Source of the DNA: Kribbella italica
Lineage (GTDB): Bacteria > Actinomycetota > Actinomycetes > Propionibacteriales > Kribbellaceae
Assembly (NCBI RefSeq): GCF_014205135.1
Contig: NZ_JACHMY010000001.1
Span: 62,001 to 126,000, forward strand
Reading direction: 5' to 3'
DNA length: 64,000 nucleotides
Below the pieces are notes generated by a model. It saw nothing but the letters and a program-made list of their open reading frames with translations, ran no database searches and had not been told where the DNA came from. Every line of letters begins with the position of its first letter. Position 1 is the first letter of the stretch. Below are positions 54,276 to 62,300 of this stretch, piece after piece. The position numbers and the translations under genes were made by a program.

Positions 54276-55733
54276 TGTTATGTCGCAGGACATAGGTGAC
54301 GGATCCACATCAGGACATCGGTGACACTTTCGGGGATCTTGGTGGTGACACTTCGGTGAGTCGTCGGGGTCGGTGGTGTCCTGGCTCGGTCGACTCCGCG
54401 GGTGTCGAAGAATGAGCTTGTTGATCCTCGTGTCCGTCTCGCGATCGCACAGTGGCCGTCTAACGCTCCACGTGGGGCGGTGACGACCTTCTGTGCCGAG
54501 CACGGCATCTCGCGCAAGACGTTCTATGAGATCCGGCGGCGCAGCCTCACCGACGGGCCCGCGGCGGCGCTGGAGCCGAGATCGCGGCGACCGAAGTCGA
54601 GCCCGTCGAAGCTGGCCGATGAGGTCAAGCAGCAGGCGATCGGGGTCCGGGCTGCACTCGAGCAGTCCGGGCTGGACTGCGGCCCGATCAGCGTGCACGA
54701 CAAGATGCACGCGATGGGCCTAGAGGTGGTGCCTTCGGTCGCGTCGCTGGCCAGGATCTTCCGCGAGGCCGGCGTGGCACGGCTGGAACCAAGGAAGAAG
54801 CCAAGGGCTGCGTGGCGCCGGTTCGTCTATCCGGCCCCGAACGCCTGCTGGCAGCTCGACGCCACCGAGTACGTGCTCACTCGCGGCCGCAAATGCGTGA
54901 TCTTCCAGCTCATCGACGACCACTCCCGCTACGCGGTCGCTTCCCACGTCGCGTGGGGCGAGACCTCCGAGGCGGCGATCGTCGTGTTCGACAAGGCCGT
55001 GACCGCCTATGGCGTGCCCCAGCGGCTGTTGTCCGACAACGGATCGGCGCTCAACCCCTCGCGGCGCGGACTCCTTGGCCAGCTCGTCGTCCACCTGATG
55101 GCCCTAGGCGTCGAGCCGATCACCGGCAAGCCCTACAAACCAACCACCCAGGGCAAGAACGAACGCTTCCACCAGACCCTGTTCCGCTACCTCGACAAGC
55201 AGCCACTGGCCGCCGATCTGGCCCAGCTGCAGACCCAGGTCGACGCCTTCGACCACATCTACAACACCCAGCGCCCCCACCAAGGACTGCCCGGCCGCAT
55301 CACACCCCTGACCGCCTGGCAGGCCACCGAGAAGACCGAGGCACCCCGCCCCACCCGCGATCTGTTCCGCCGTCCCGTCACCCGGCCCCGACCCGCCCGG
55401 ACACCGGTGCCTACCGACCTGCCCGACGGCACCGTCGTCAAGAAGCTGGCCAGCAACGGCGTCTTCATGCTGAACAAGGTCCAGTACATGGTCGACGGGC
55501 GACGAGGTTTCCAGCAGGTCCTCGTCATCACAGCCGGCGACAAGATCACCGTTGCCGACCTCGAAGGCGAGATCCTCATCGAGCACACCAGGCCCGCGCC
55601 CGGAGTGACCTACGTCGGCAACGGCCGCCCCAGCGGCCCACGCCAAACCTCTAAACCGTCACCGATGTCCTGACACATCCAGTGTCACCGATCTCCTGAT
55701 CCAGAACTGTCACCCATGTCCTGAGACATCACA
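54276..55733 (+). mobile_element. IS481-family-type insertion sequence, 1458 bp
   Basis: Terminal inverted repeats: TGTTATGTCGCAGGACATAG (continuing GTGAC) on the left; the right end in reverse complement reads TGTGATGTCTCAGGACATGG (continuing GTGAC). Exact 15-base target duplications flank it, showing a fairly recent insertion. GGACATCGGTGACACT-like subterminal repeats occur at both ends (54315-54332; 55656-55720), probable transposase sites. It encodes one transposase. Confidence 0.92.
54402..55673 (+). CDS. IS481-type DDE transposase
   Basis: 423 residues, GTG start. N-terminal HTH (VTTFCAEHGISRKTFYEIRR), then the integrase core: first aspartate in CWQLDATEYVLT, second in RLLSDNGSALN, glutamate in GKNERFHQTLFRY, and NTQRPHQGLPGR. 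A C-terminal beta domain follows (VKKLASNGVFMLNKVQYMVD). It looks intact. Confidence 0.93.
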   Translation: MSKNELVDPRVRLAIAQWPSNAPRGAVTTFCAEHGISRKTFYEIRRRSLTDGPAAALEPRSRRPKSSPSKLADEVKQQAIGVRAALEQSGLDCGPISVHDKMHAMGLEVVPSVASLARIFREAGVARLEPRKKPRAAWRRFVYPAPNACWQLDATEYVLTRGRKCVIFQLIDDHSRYAVASHVAWGETSEAAIVVFDKAVTAYGVPQRLLSDNGSALNPSRRGLLGQLVVHLMALGVEPITGKPYKPTTQGKNERFHQTLFRYLDKQPLAADLAQLQTQVDAFDHIYNTQRPHQGLPGRITPLTAWQATEKTEAPRPTRDLFRRPVTRPRPARTPVPTDLPDGTVVKKLASNGVFMLNKVQYMVDGRRGFQQVLVITAGDKITVADLEGEILIEHTRPAPGVTYVGNGRPSGPRQTSKPSPMS

Positions 55734-55748
55734 CCCGACCGCGACACC
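55734..55748. repeat. 15-base target-site duplication, right copy
   Basis: Exact second copy of CCCGACCGCGACACC directly after the IS right end. Confidence 0.9.
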
Positions 55749-55774
55749 CGACCGCGATGGTCGAGGGCTGGTCC

Positions 55775-55885
55775 CTAGTCGTGGCCGGCCGGGCAGACCC
55801 ACCGGATCGGCAAGCCCTCGGCCCACACCAGGACGGCGTGGCACCGAGGGCACTTCACCCGCACGGACGGTCGAGGTGGCGTCAC
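55775..55885 (-). CDS. Very small zinc-ribbon protein
   Basis: 36 residues from GTG 55885: VTPPRPSVRVKCPRCHAVLV then WVCPAGHD. CPRC plus CPAGH could bind zinc. It starts 3 bases after the upstream stop codon. Last surviving gene of the leftward early block before the IS. Confidence 0.55.
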   Translation of the reverse strand: MTPPRPSVRVKCPRCHAVLVWAEGLPIRWVCPAGHD

Positions 55886-55887
55886 TA

Positions 55888-56253
55888 CTAACACACTGCG
55901 GCCTCAGTGAACTCGCCGCCGTTGAGGTGGGCAACCAACTTCCCGACCCCGGTGAAGAGGCGGACGTTGATGCCCTGCGGCGAGATCTCCTGGTTGTACG
56001 CGACATCCTTCTCGGACCAGTCGAGCCCGTAGTGCAGGAAGATCGCGCGCCGCTCCTTCAGGGTCAGCTCGGCCTTCTCCCACCCGGTGTTCATGTCCGC
56101 CAGGTGGGCGTACAGGGTGTTGCCCTCTTTCTTGTTCGGCGTCGCCCGAGGCATGTCCTGCGGAGGAGCCTGCGGGGCCTTCGCGCCCCACACGGCGTCC
56201 GGATCCCAGAGCATGGGCAGGAGTTGCTCGACCATCTCTCGGGTGTAGGTCAT
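55888..56253 (-). CDS. Sigma-70 region 4-like/HTH protein
   Basis: 121 residues. The C-terminal half (ELTLKERRAIFLHYGLDWSE; KDVAYNQEISPQGINVRLFT; GKLVAHLNGGE) follows the sigma region 4 pattern of LxxRxRxVxxLxYxxxxSxxxIA and a helix-turn-helix. The N-terminal half is not recognised. It overlaps the preceding gene by four bases. Could be a late-gene activator (RinA-like) or half of a split sigma factor. Confidence 0.65.
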   Translation of the reverse strand: MTYTREMVEQLLPMLWDPDAVWGAKAPQAPPQDMPRATPNKKEGNTLYAHLADMNTGWEKAELTLKERRAIFLHYGLDWSEKDVAYNQEISPQGINVRLFTGVGKLVAHLNGGEFTEAAVC

Positions 56254-56528
56254 CGGACTCTCACCGAGAACGGCACGTCGGGATACCGCCAGCGAAACCG
56301 GTCGAGCTCCTGATCCACTGTCCGGTTCGTGGACTCCGCGATGGGTAGCCGGCGGATGTCGTAAATCCCCTCGATCATGTCGCCGCGCAGGCCCTGCAAG
56401 CCGTGAGTGTTCGTCGGCGTGAGGATGATCGGCTTGCCCAGCTCACTCTTCATCGGGTGCGGAAAGTGGAGGTCCAGGAAGTCGCGAGCGTCGCCGGAGA
56501 AGCTGGCCACCACTACGACAGGCTTCAC
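56250..56528 (-). CDS. Phage hypothetical protein
   Basis: 92 residues, GTG start overlapping the upstream stop (GTGA). VKPVVVVASFSGDARDFLDL and GKPIILTPTNTHGLQGLRGD give an alpha/beta appearance, possibly a nucleotide- or DNA-processing fold. Not recognised. Confidence 0.6.
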   Translation of the reverse strand: MKPVVVVASFSGDARDFLDLHFPHPMKSELGKPIILTPTNTHGLQGLRGDMIEGIYDIRRLPIAESTNRTVDQELDRFRWRYPDVPFSVRVR

Positions 56529-56842
56529 TCGACACCTGCCTTCTCCAGGAGCACGTCGTACGAGGTCAGCTTGTCGGCGTGCTTGGCCTTGGTCTTGTAC
56601 TGGTCCTTCAAGTCCTGGACCAAGCGGTGGTGCAGCAGGCCCAGCTCGTCGCCGTAGGCGCACTCCTGAAGGTCTTCCTTGGTGGCGACCAGGATGCGAG
56701 CGTCCTGCTCCAGGTCTTCGATCTCGACAGCGTGCCGGTACTTCTCGTTCTTGCTGATGGACCGAGCTGCCCGCTCGATCACCTGGGCGACCCCCTCCAC
56801 GTCAAGGACCGCCCAGTCGATGTTCAGGTCTTCGTCGTTCAC
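56525..56842 (-). CDS. Phage protein with sigma region 2-like segment
   Basis: 105 residues from GTG 56842. AQVIERAARSISKNEKYRHA then VEIEDLEQDARILVATKEDL resemble the core helices of sigma region 2 (DLxQEA). It lies one gene upstream of the region 4-like protein. Assignment is tentative. Confidence 0.5.
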   Translation of the reverse strand: MNDEDLNIDWAVLDVEGVAQVIERAARSISKNEKYRHAVEIEDLEQDARILVATKEDLQECAYGDELGLLHHRLVQDLKDQYKTKAKHADKLTSYDVLLEKAGVE

Positions 56843-58038
56843 TAGCGGATCAACTCCCTCACGTCGATGCGGTGGTCCTTCGCGATGCCGATGAGCAGGC
56901 CGGGGGCGCCGCCAGTCCCCTTGAAGTGGCGGAACCAGGTGCTCTCGGACTCCATGGCCGGCACGCCCAGGAAGAGGCGGTTACCCTCGGTGTCGACCTC
57001 CTCGTGGTGGAGGTGGCCTTCCACGAGCACGTCGACCATGTGCATCGGCGAGCTGGCGTTGAACGCCTGGTCGCTCCACCAGGTCATGTGCTTGCCCGGC
57101 TTGTGCTTGTGGCCGTGGGCGTGGGCGATGATCGTGTTCGCCACATCGACGACGACGATCATCTCGTCGGTCTGCGGGACGAAGAACTCGACGTGACCGA
57201 ACTTCTCCGGCGCGAGCTTGGCCGCGTCCGAGACCGCGATGAGCGACTCGGTGTCGTGGCTGTCGTCGTAGCGGGTGAGGCCCTTGCCCTCGAAGCGGAT
57301 CGTGTCGCCGTGGTTGCCCGGAACCGCGGCCATGGTCAGGCGCTCGGCCAGCGGCGCGAACGTGAGCATGGCGTGGAGCATCACGCGCCGGGTGAGGCGG
57401 ATCTGCTCGGTCAGGGTCAGCGGCGTGCGCCAGGCGTTGGCTCCGCCCTGCGACTGGAAGCCCTCAATGTGGTCGCCGAGCCAGCCGATGTGCACGTGGC
57501 CGATGTCGTAGCCGGCGAACCGGTACCAGGCCAGCTTGTTCGCCGCCTGGTTCAGGCAGTCGATGGTCCGGCGGACCGTGCCCTCCGCGCCGTCGCCGTC
57601 GATCTTGCCGAACTGCATGTCGCCGAGGAAGATCGTGAAGCCGTGTGTGCCCTGTGGGCGCTTGACGACCGGCTCGTACAGGTCGATGGCCGAGAGCAGC
57701 TCGTCGAGCGGGAGAGCGGAACGTCCGGCCGCTGCGACCCGCTTGAAGGTGTACCGGTTCGACTCGCCGGTCTCGCCGTTGGCCATGGTCCACTCGCCCG
57801 AGCGGAAGCCGGTGGCCTCCCACTCGTCGGGGTTCTCCCCCTTGGCGCGCAGGTAGAACCGCGCCGCGGACTCGTCGGCCTCGCCTGCCTGATCCTTCAC
57901 GGTCACAGTGGCGGTGTCGCCGCTGATCTCGATCTGCCGGGTGAAGTCCTGCTCGGGGTTCAGCTCGCGGGCCGGGGTCGCCGGGCCTACGGGCTTGTCG
58001 AGCAACTGCTGGAGGAGTGCGCTAGTCAAGGTGCTCAC
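56842..58038 (-). CDS. Calcineurin-like metallophosphoesterase (phage)
   Basis: 398 residues. Metal-site motifs in order: FLGDMQFGKIDGDG (D-x-Q instead of D-x-H), GDHIEGF, PGNHGDTIRF (GNHD-type), HAHGHKHK and GHLHHEEV. A beta-rich N-terminal domain of about 140 residues precedes it. The GTG at 58038 overlaps the upstream stop (GTGA); TTG at 58029 has better spacing from AAGGGAG. Related phage proteins sit beside replication genes and act on DNA or RNA ends; the substrate is unknown. Confidence 0.82.
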   Translation of the reverse strand: MSTLTSALLQQLLDKPVGPATPARELNPEQDFTRQIEISGDTATVTVKDQAGEADESAARFYLRAKGENPDEWEATGFRSGEWTMANGETGESNRYTFKRVAAAGRSALPLDELLSAIDLYEPVVKRPQGTHGFTIFLGDMQFGKIDGDGAEGTVRRTIDCLNQAANKLAWYRFAGYDIGHVHIGWLGDHIEGFQSQGGANAWRTPLTLTEQIRLTRRVMLHAMLTFAPLAERLTMAAVPGNHGDTIRFEGKGLTRYDDSHDTESLIAVSDAAKLAPEKFGHVEFFVPQTDEMIVVVDVANTIIAHAHGHKHKPGKHMTWWSDQAFNASSPMHMVDVLVEGHLHHEEVDTEGNRLFLGVPAMESESTWFRHFKGTGGAPGLLIGIAKDHRIDVRELIR

Positions 58039-58238
58039 ACTCCCTTCTGAAGTGCTCGTCGGTAGTTGCGGATGGTGGTGGCGGACACGGGGAGTCCGTG
58101 CTCGTTGAGGAGGGAGGAGAGCCAGTCGGCGCTGGTCCCTCCGAGGAGGTGCTCTGCGAAGCGGGCTCGCGCCTCGTCCTCCATCGACGACCAGGCGTCG
58201 GTGAGCTTCGGGCCGGGCTTGCCGGGGAGCTTGATCAC
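58035..58238 (-). CDS. Small HTH protein (phage)
   Basis: 67 residues: MIKLPGKPGPKLTDAWSSME, then LLGGTSADWLSSLLNEHGLP and VSATTIRNYRRALQ, a helix-turn-helix of the phage terminase-small or resolvase style. Start and stop both overlap neighbours by four bases. Confidence 0.65.
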   Translation of the reverse strand: MIKLPGKPGPKLTDAWSSMEDEARARFAEHLLGGTSADWLSSLLNEHGLPVSATTIRNYRRALQKGV

Positions 58239-58483
58239 CGGTCGACCTCCAGGCTGAAGCTCGGGATCTGGAGTGTGCCGTCGCGACCGGCGAGCACGCG
58301 AAAGACCTTCTTCGCCTGCCGCACCGTCTCCACCAGGTCGTCGCCGACCGGCCGGAACTCGACAGCAAACCCCGTCAGCGAGTGGGTCAGGTCGCCGATG
58401 ACCACGGCGTTGATCCGCTCGCGCGTCCCGTCCTCGTGCTCCAGGGACATCTCGCCCGGCACCTCGCCGGAGACCAGCCTCAC
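58235..58483 (-). CDS. Phage hypothetical protein
   Basis: 82 residues from GTG 58483, overlapping the upstream stop. Contains VIGDLTHSLTGFAVEFRPVG and ends LQIPSFSLEVDR. Unknown. Confidence 0.6.
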   Translation of the reverse strand: MRLVSGEVPGEMSLEHEDGTRERINAVVIGDLTHSLTGFAVEFRPVGDDLVETVRQAKKVFRVLAGRDGTLQIPSFSLEVDR

Positions 58484-58872
58484 AGGCTGGCCACGTAGTT
58501 GCGGTAGAGATCGGTGACCGGGGTCTTCGAGCGGAAGTACGGACCGCTGAGCAGGTGCCGCGGCGTCGCGGTGAGGTTGGCCATGTGCCAGACCGACTGA
58601 TTGATCCGGTCCTGCATCGCCTTCAGATCCGCGGCTTCCTTCGCCTTCTTCTCGGCAAGCGCGTCGGCCTTGCGCTTGGCTGCCGCGTCGATGCCCTCGA
58701 TCTCGTTGAGGATGTCGGCGGCCTGCTCGATCAGCCCAGCGCGGCGCTCGTCCGGCTTCGACCACTCACTGACGTCGTCCTCGCCGACCTCCATGCGCAA
58801 GTCCATCCACGCGCTGGCGATCTCCTCGGTGATCTTGGTGAGCCGATCGGTTACCTCTTCGGTGTACGTCAC
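58480..58872 (-). CDS. Phage coiled-coil protein
   Basis: 130 residues; a long charged helix with Ala/Lys/Glu (IDAAAKRKADALAEKKAKEA) predicts a coiled coil, followed by WHMANLTATPRHLLSGPYFR. The start overlaps the primase-gene stop. Unknown. Confidence 0.65.
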   Translation of the reverse strand: MTYTEEVTDRLTKITEEIASAWMDLRMEVGEDDVSEWSKPDERRAGLIEQAADILNEIEGIDAAAKRKADALAEKKAKEAADLKAMQDRINQSVWHMANLTATPRHLLSGPYFRSKTPVTDLYRNYVASL

Positions 58873-59537
58873 GCTGCTACCGCCTCTCGTCCAAGGGCAG
58901 CGAAGATCGCGTCCGCGCCGCCCGCCAGGTATGTGTCAGTCACGTCCGCGGTGAGGCGGACGGGTTTGGCCGAGCGCAGAGCTCGGGTGATCTTGGCTGT
59001 CAGTTCGGCGCCGGCATCGTCGGGATCTGCCCAGACGTAGACCCGGCTGAAGCCCGCGAGCATGCGGCGGTGCCGGTTGGCCCACATCTTGGCGCCGGGC
59101 ACAGCTACGGCATGGAGCCCCAGCATCCGAAGGACAACCGCGTCGAGCTCTCCCTCGCAGACATGGATCTCGTCGCCGGCCAGGTGAATCGCGCCGATGC
59201 CGTACATCCGGGGGATGTCGTCGGCGATCGTCATGTACTTGCCGTGGAACAGGTCCCGGCAGTTGTGGTCCTGCAAGCACCGGAACCGGATGGTCAGCGG
59301 GCGACCGTCCTTGTCCAGGTAGGGGATTGCGAGGAAGCCCTGGAACTTGCCGTGTCCGGGGAAGGGATCGCTAACGACGCCAAGACGGTTTGTAACCGCC
59401 GCCTCGCGGCTGATTCCCCGATCGAGCAGGTACCTTGCGACGGCCGGCGTAACGGCTGCCTGATAGGCGCTCGTCGCCTCCTCCAGAAGCTCCATCTGCG
59501 AGTCCGAGAGCGGCCGCAAAGTCTCGTGCTCCGACAA
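58869..59537 (-). CDS. TOPRIM-domain primase subunit (phage)
   Basis: 222 residues. DnaG-like core: RLGVVSDPFPGHGKFQGFLA, IPYLDKDGRPLTIRFRC, the TOPRIM glutamate in EIHVCEGELDAVVLRMLG and aspartates in VYVWADPDDAGAELTAKI. The TTG at 59537 would overlap the zinc-ribbon gene by 167 bases; ATG 59495 is a shorter alternative. With the next feature it forms a two-gene primase. Confidence 0.82.
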   Translation of the reverse strand: MSEHETLRPLSDSQMELLEEATSAYQAAVTPAVARYLLDRGISREAAVTNRLGVVSDPFPGHGKFQGFLAIPYLDKDGRPLTIRFRCLQDHNCRDLFHGKYMTIADDIPRMYGIGAIHLAGDEIHVCEGELDAVVLRMLGLHAVAVPGAKMWANRHRRMLAGFSRVYVWADPDDAGAELTAKITRALRSAKPVRLTADVTDTYLAGGADAIFAALGREAVAA

Positions 59538-59751
59538 AGTTCACACCTTCTTTCTGCTTGATGAGTTCGTACGAGTCACCGCCGTTGCCGCACGAGTGGC
59601 AGTTCCACAGGCCGCGCTCGGTGTTGATCGAGCACGACGCCGTGCGGTCCTCGTGCAGCGGGCACTTGACCATCTGGGAGACCCGGCCGCGGTTGACCGG
59701 CACGTCGTAGTGCTCCAGTAGGTCGGCGAGGTCGGGCCTCCCGTCGCTCAT
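59371..59751 (-). CDS. DnaG-type zinc-binding primase subunit (phage)
   Basis: 126 residues: CHC2-type ribbon CPLHEDRTASCSINTERGLW then NCHSCGNGGDSYELI. The ATG at 59751 overlaps the previous stop. After residue 80 (AALGLADGASGGG) the sequence becomes Arg/Gly-rich, over the stretch where the TOPRIM gene is already open in another frame. Either a genuine overlap or a frameshift joining the two. Confidence 0.75.
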   Translation of the reverse strand: MSDGRPDLADLLEHYDVPVNRGRVSQMVKCPLHEDRTASCSINTERGLWNCHSCGNGGDSYELIKQKEGVNFVGARDFAAALGLADGASGGGDERLSGSRYAGRRKVPARSGNQPRGGGYKPSWRR

Positions 59752-59930
59752 CGGGTGACGCCCTCTTCGCGCAGCTCGCGCACCAGCACGAAGGGGTCGA
59801 GCGGCGTGCCGAGGAAGTGCTCCTCCAGCTCGACCAGCTCGATGTGCGCACCCCACTCGTCGTGGGCGCCGAGGAAGTCGATGCCGGCGGCAAGCACCTC
59901 GTCGTACTCGGTACGCGTCAGGCCGGCCAC
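59748..59930 (-). CDS. Small phage hypothetical protein
   Basis: 60 residues from GTG 59930: VAGLTRTEYDEVLAAGIDFL, then LVELEEHFLGTPLDPFVLVR. It overlaps both neighbours. Unknown, acidic and helical. Confidence 0.6.
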   Translation of the reverse strand: MAGLTRTEYDEVLAAGIDFLGAHDEWGAHIELVELEEHFLGTPLDPFVLVRELREEGVTR

Positions 59931-60478
59931 GCCGCACCGCCCATCGCTTCGAGCTTCTTGATGTCGGTCGGGTCGTCCGGGCGAATGTCGGCCAGCGGCC
60001 AGTGGATGTGCCGACTGCCCATGGCTGCGAGGATCACCGCGTCGCCCACGTCGTTGTTCGGGATGTGGAAGCCGAGCGGTTCGTACGTCGCCTTCGCGGC
60101 GGCGTAGACCTCGGGCTTCTTTGCGGCTCCGTTGCCGGTGCCGTACTTCGCCCGACCTTGCGGCGAGACCGTGGCGACCGGGATCTCGAACGACATCAGC
60201 GCATCGACGACCATCCACCACAGGCCGGAGCGATCGTGTGGCGAGCCGAACGACGAGCCGTAGCTCGGGTTCTCGATGACCGCCAGGTCGACGTGGGTGT
60301 GGGGAACGATCTCGCCGACGATCTCCTGGCACAACGCGCTCAGGCGCTGCTGGCGGGTGGCCAGGTTGTCGGTCTTCTTGCCCGTCGACTTCGCGGTGTA
60401 CGTCCACTCCGGCTTGCCGAGGTGGATCATCGCAATGCCGGTGGACGTGAGCGACAGATCCAATCCTGCTACTCGCAC
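59918..60478 (-). CDS. RuvC-like Holliday junction resolvase (phage)
   Basis: 186 residues of the RNase H-like fold: first acidic residue in VAGLDLSLTSTGIAMIHLG, second in DLAVIENPSYGSSFGSPHD, last in NNDVGDAVILAAMG. GTG start. Such proteins resolve branched DNA in phage recombination and packaging. Confidence 0.82.
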   Translation of the reverse strand: MRVAGLDLSLTSTGIAMIHLGKPEWTYTAKSTGKKTDNLATRQQRLSALCQEIVGEIVPHTHVDLAVIENPSYGSSFGSPHDRSGLWWMVVDALMSFEIPVATVSPQGRAKYGTGNGAAKKPEVYAAAKATYEPLGFHIPNNDVGDAVILAAMGSRHIHWPLADIRPDDPTDIKKLEAMGGAAWPA

Positions 60479-60494
60479 TGCCTCACCTCCTCTC

Positions 60495-61301
60495 TCATGC
60501 GGCCATCCGGTTGATGGCGTGGAACCTCGTCTTGTCCGGCTCGCACCGGAGCACGGCGAAGTTCCGTCCGGTCGCGTCTGATGGCCCCATTCGTTGCTTG
60601 AGGCAAGCGACCTTGTATTCCAGGGTGTTCGGGTCGAGCGCGACGGAGAGGCTCAGCTCGGGCTTCTCGGACAGGCCGCCCTTCACCTGGTCGCGCGACG
60701 GCGGGTTCCATGGGTCCGCCTTGGCATCCCACGACTTGTCGGATGCGTGGTGCATGAGGATGACCGTCGCGCCGGTGGCTCTCGCCAGCTCGGTCGCGTT
60801 GGACATCACTGCCATCTGTTCGGTGTAATCGCTCTCCGCACCCTCGAAGTCCATGAGGTTGTCGAACACGATGACCTCGGGATAGCTGTTGTGCAGCTCG
60901 ACGTACGCCTCCAGCTCCTCATCCACCTGCTGCCAGGTGATCGGGGCGCCGAACGAGAAGGTGAAGTTCAGATCCGACAGGGCCTCGGTGTAGAGGTCCC
61001 GGTTCGTGGCGAATCCTTGCTCGACCTGCTCTGTCGTCTGGTTCGTCTTCATCGAAGCGAGCCGCGACGACGCGGTGAAGGCGGACATGTCGGCGCTGAA
61101 GTACAGCGTCCGGAGGTTCATCTGTGCCGTCCAGAAGAGGGCGAAGCCCGACTTCTGGGTGCCTGATCGGCCGACGACCATGATGACCTCGCCGAAGCGG
61201 GGGCGAACTCCCTTGGCGTAGATCGCCGAGAAGGCGTCCACGCGGGGGAGTTCGCGCCCCGATTCAGAGTTGAGCGCGAGCGACCTCGAAGGGGTCAGCA
61301 C
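60495..61301 (-). CDS. RecA/DnaB-fold ATPase, probable replicative helicase (phage)
   Basis: 268 residues. Walker A GRSGTQKS near residue 44, Walker B VIVFDNLMD, and the sensor-like VILMHHASDK. Opening shows VDAFSAIYAKGVRPRFGEVI. Short compared with DnaB because the N-terminal domain is missing, as in many phage versions. GTG start. It lies between the RuvC-like and ssDNA-binding-like genes. Confidence 0.8.
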   Translation of the reverse strand: MLTPSRSLALNSESGRELPRVDAFSAIYAKGVRPRFGEVIMVVGRSGTQKSGFALFWTAQMNLRTLYFSADMSAFTASSRLASMKTNQTTEQVEQGFATNRDLYTEALSDLNFTFSFGAPITWQQVDEELEAYVELHNSYPEVIVFDNLMDFEGAESDYTEQMAVMSNATELARATGATVILMHHASDKSWDAKADPWNPPSRDQVKGGLSEKPELSLSVALDPNTLEYKVACLKQRMGPSDATGRNFAVLRCEPDKTRFHAINRMAA

Positions 61302-61318
61302 TCAGCAGTCTCCGTAGC

Positions 61319-61762
61319 TCAGTCGAAGCCCGGAGCGTCGGCGGTGGCGGCCTCGGTGGCGGCCTCGCGCTTGATGTAGTAGGCGCCGACCGCGGCGACC
61401 CGGTCACCCGGCACGTTGAAGTCGAAGACGTAGTAGTTCTTGCCCGTCGCCTTCTTGACCGTGACCAGCATCGGAACGCCGGTGCCGATGTGCTCGCGCG
61501 CCTCGCCGGCCAACGCAGAGTGCGTGATCTTCGCGTCGCGGAGCACGTCGAACGGCGCTCCCTCGTCGAGGTTCTGCGAGTTCCGGAAGATCGTGATGTC
61601 GCAGACGATCTCGTCGCGGTAGGTCACGTCACCCTGGAACTCGTTCCTCTGGTTCTCCAGGACCCGCTTCGGCTCGATCATCAGGGCCAGGTCGGCAGCG
61701 TGCTCGGCCGGCTTGAAGAAGGCGCCGTTGGTGTTCTTCTGGGTCGCGAAGGGGTTCGTCAC
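61319..61762 (-). CDS. Phage hypothetical protein, possible ssDNA-binding
   Basis: 147 residues from GTG 61762 (AGGAG 10-14 bases upstream). VTNPFATQKNTNGAFFKPAE and RVLENQRNEFQGDVTYRDEI, beta-rich with VPMLVTVKKATGKNYYVFDF. The OB-like beta pattern and place next to the helicase suggest a single-strand binding role; inference only. Two repeated promoters lie upstream. Confidence 0.6.
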   Translation of the reverse strand: MTNPFATQKNTNGAFFKPAEHAADLALMIEPKRVLENQRNEFQGDVTYRDEIVCDITIFRNSQNLDEGAPFDVLRDAKITHSALAGEAREHIGTGVPMLVTVKKATGKNYYVFDFNVPGDRVAAVGAYYIKREAATEAATADAPGFD

Positions 61763-61818
61763 GGTTGTGGTTCTCCTGTCAGTCAAGGGATGTGAGGGCA
61801 TGCGACAGGGCCGGTGGC

Positions 61819-61848
61819 ACACTAACACACCAGCCCTGAAAATGAGCG
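61819..61848 (-). promoter_or_regulatory. Phage promoter repeat, copy 2
   Basis: Minus strand: GGTGTGTTAGTGTGCC with -10 TAGTGT (61824-61819). The -35 region is weak. It precedes the gene starting at 61762. Confidence 0.45.
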
Positions 61849-61885
61849 CGAGGGAGCGTTCGCTCAACCCGCGTCAGCGAGAGTT

Positions 61886-61915
61886 ACACTAACACACTCT
61901 CGCGACGATGTCGAA
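61886..61915 (-). promoter_or_regulatory. Phage promoter repeat, copy 3
   Basis: Minus strand: TTCGAC (61915-61910), 18-base spacer, TAGTGT (61891-61886). The core GTGTGTTAGTGT is enclosed by the inverted repeat GCGAGAGT/ACTCTCGC (61877-61884 and 61896-61903). Confidence 0.6.
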
Positions 61916-61918
61916 CCG

Positions 61919-62278
61919 TCAGACCAGGGCGCGGATCTTCTCGGCGCGGTCGTACGCCGCCCAGGCGTCGTTGTATGCAGCGTCGGCCAGCTCGCTCAGG
62001 CCGGTCACCTTGAGGGAGTGGTCCGCCTCCAGGTCGTCGAGCTCGCGCTCGTGCCGGCTGACCATGCGCTCACGCTCGTCGGCGTAGGCGATCTCGGCCT
62101 GCTCGATCTGGAACGTGGCCTCGTTGGCGACGGCGCTCAGCTCGGCCTCGGCCTGGACGTGGTCCTCGATCAGGTTCTCGAAGACGGAGGCGGCCGACGA
62201 GTGCAGCGCCAAGGCCGCGCCGTACTGCTCGCCGAGGGACGGGGTGGGCGGGGTCTTCTTCAGCAGGTTCTTGATCAC
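61919..62278 (-). CDS. Coiled-coil phage protein
   Basis: 119 residues, GTG start. The middle (QAEAELSAVANEATFQIEQA; ERMVSRHERELDDLEADHSL) is a continuous charged helix. Unknown; perhaps structural in a replication complex. Confidence 0.65.
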   Translation of the reverse strand: MIKNLLKKTPPTPSLGEQYGAALALHSSAASVFENLIEDHVQAEAELSAVANEATFQIEQAEIAYADERERMVSRHERELDDLEADHSLKVTGLSELADAAYNDAWAAYDRAEKIRALV

Positions 62279-62300
62279 GATTAGGTGGTCCTCTCTCTCG

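Noticed and set aside
55883-55897. Fifth copy of the phage promoter core upstream of the 36-residue zinc-ribbon gene
   Set aside because: It overlaps the previous stop codon and lies only a few bases before the start, and the -10 reads TAGTAG; kept only as a weak relative.
60002-60514. Plus-strand frames opposite the RuvC-like, primase and helicase genes
   Set aside because: All are mirror frames of leftward genes with recognisable catalytic motifs and four-base overlaps.
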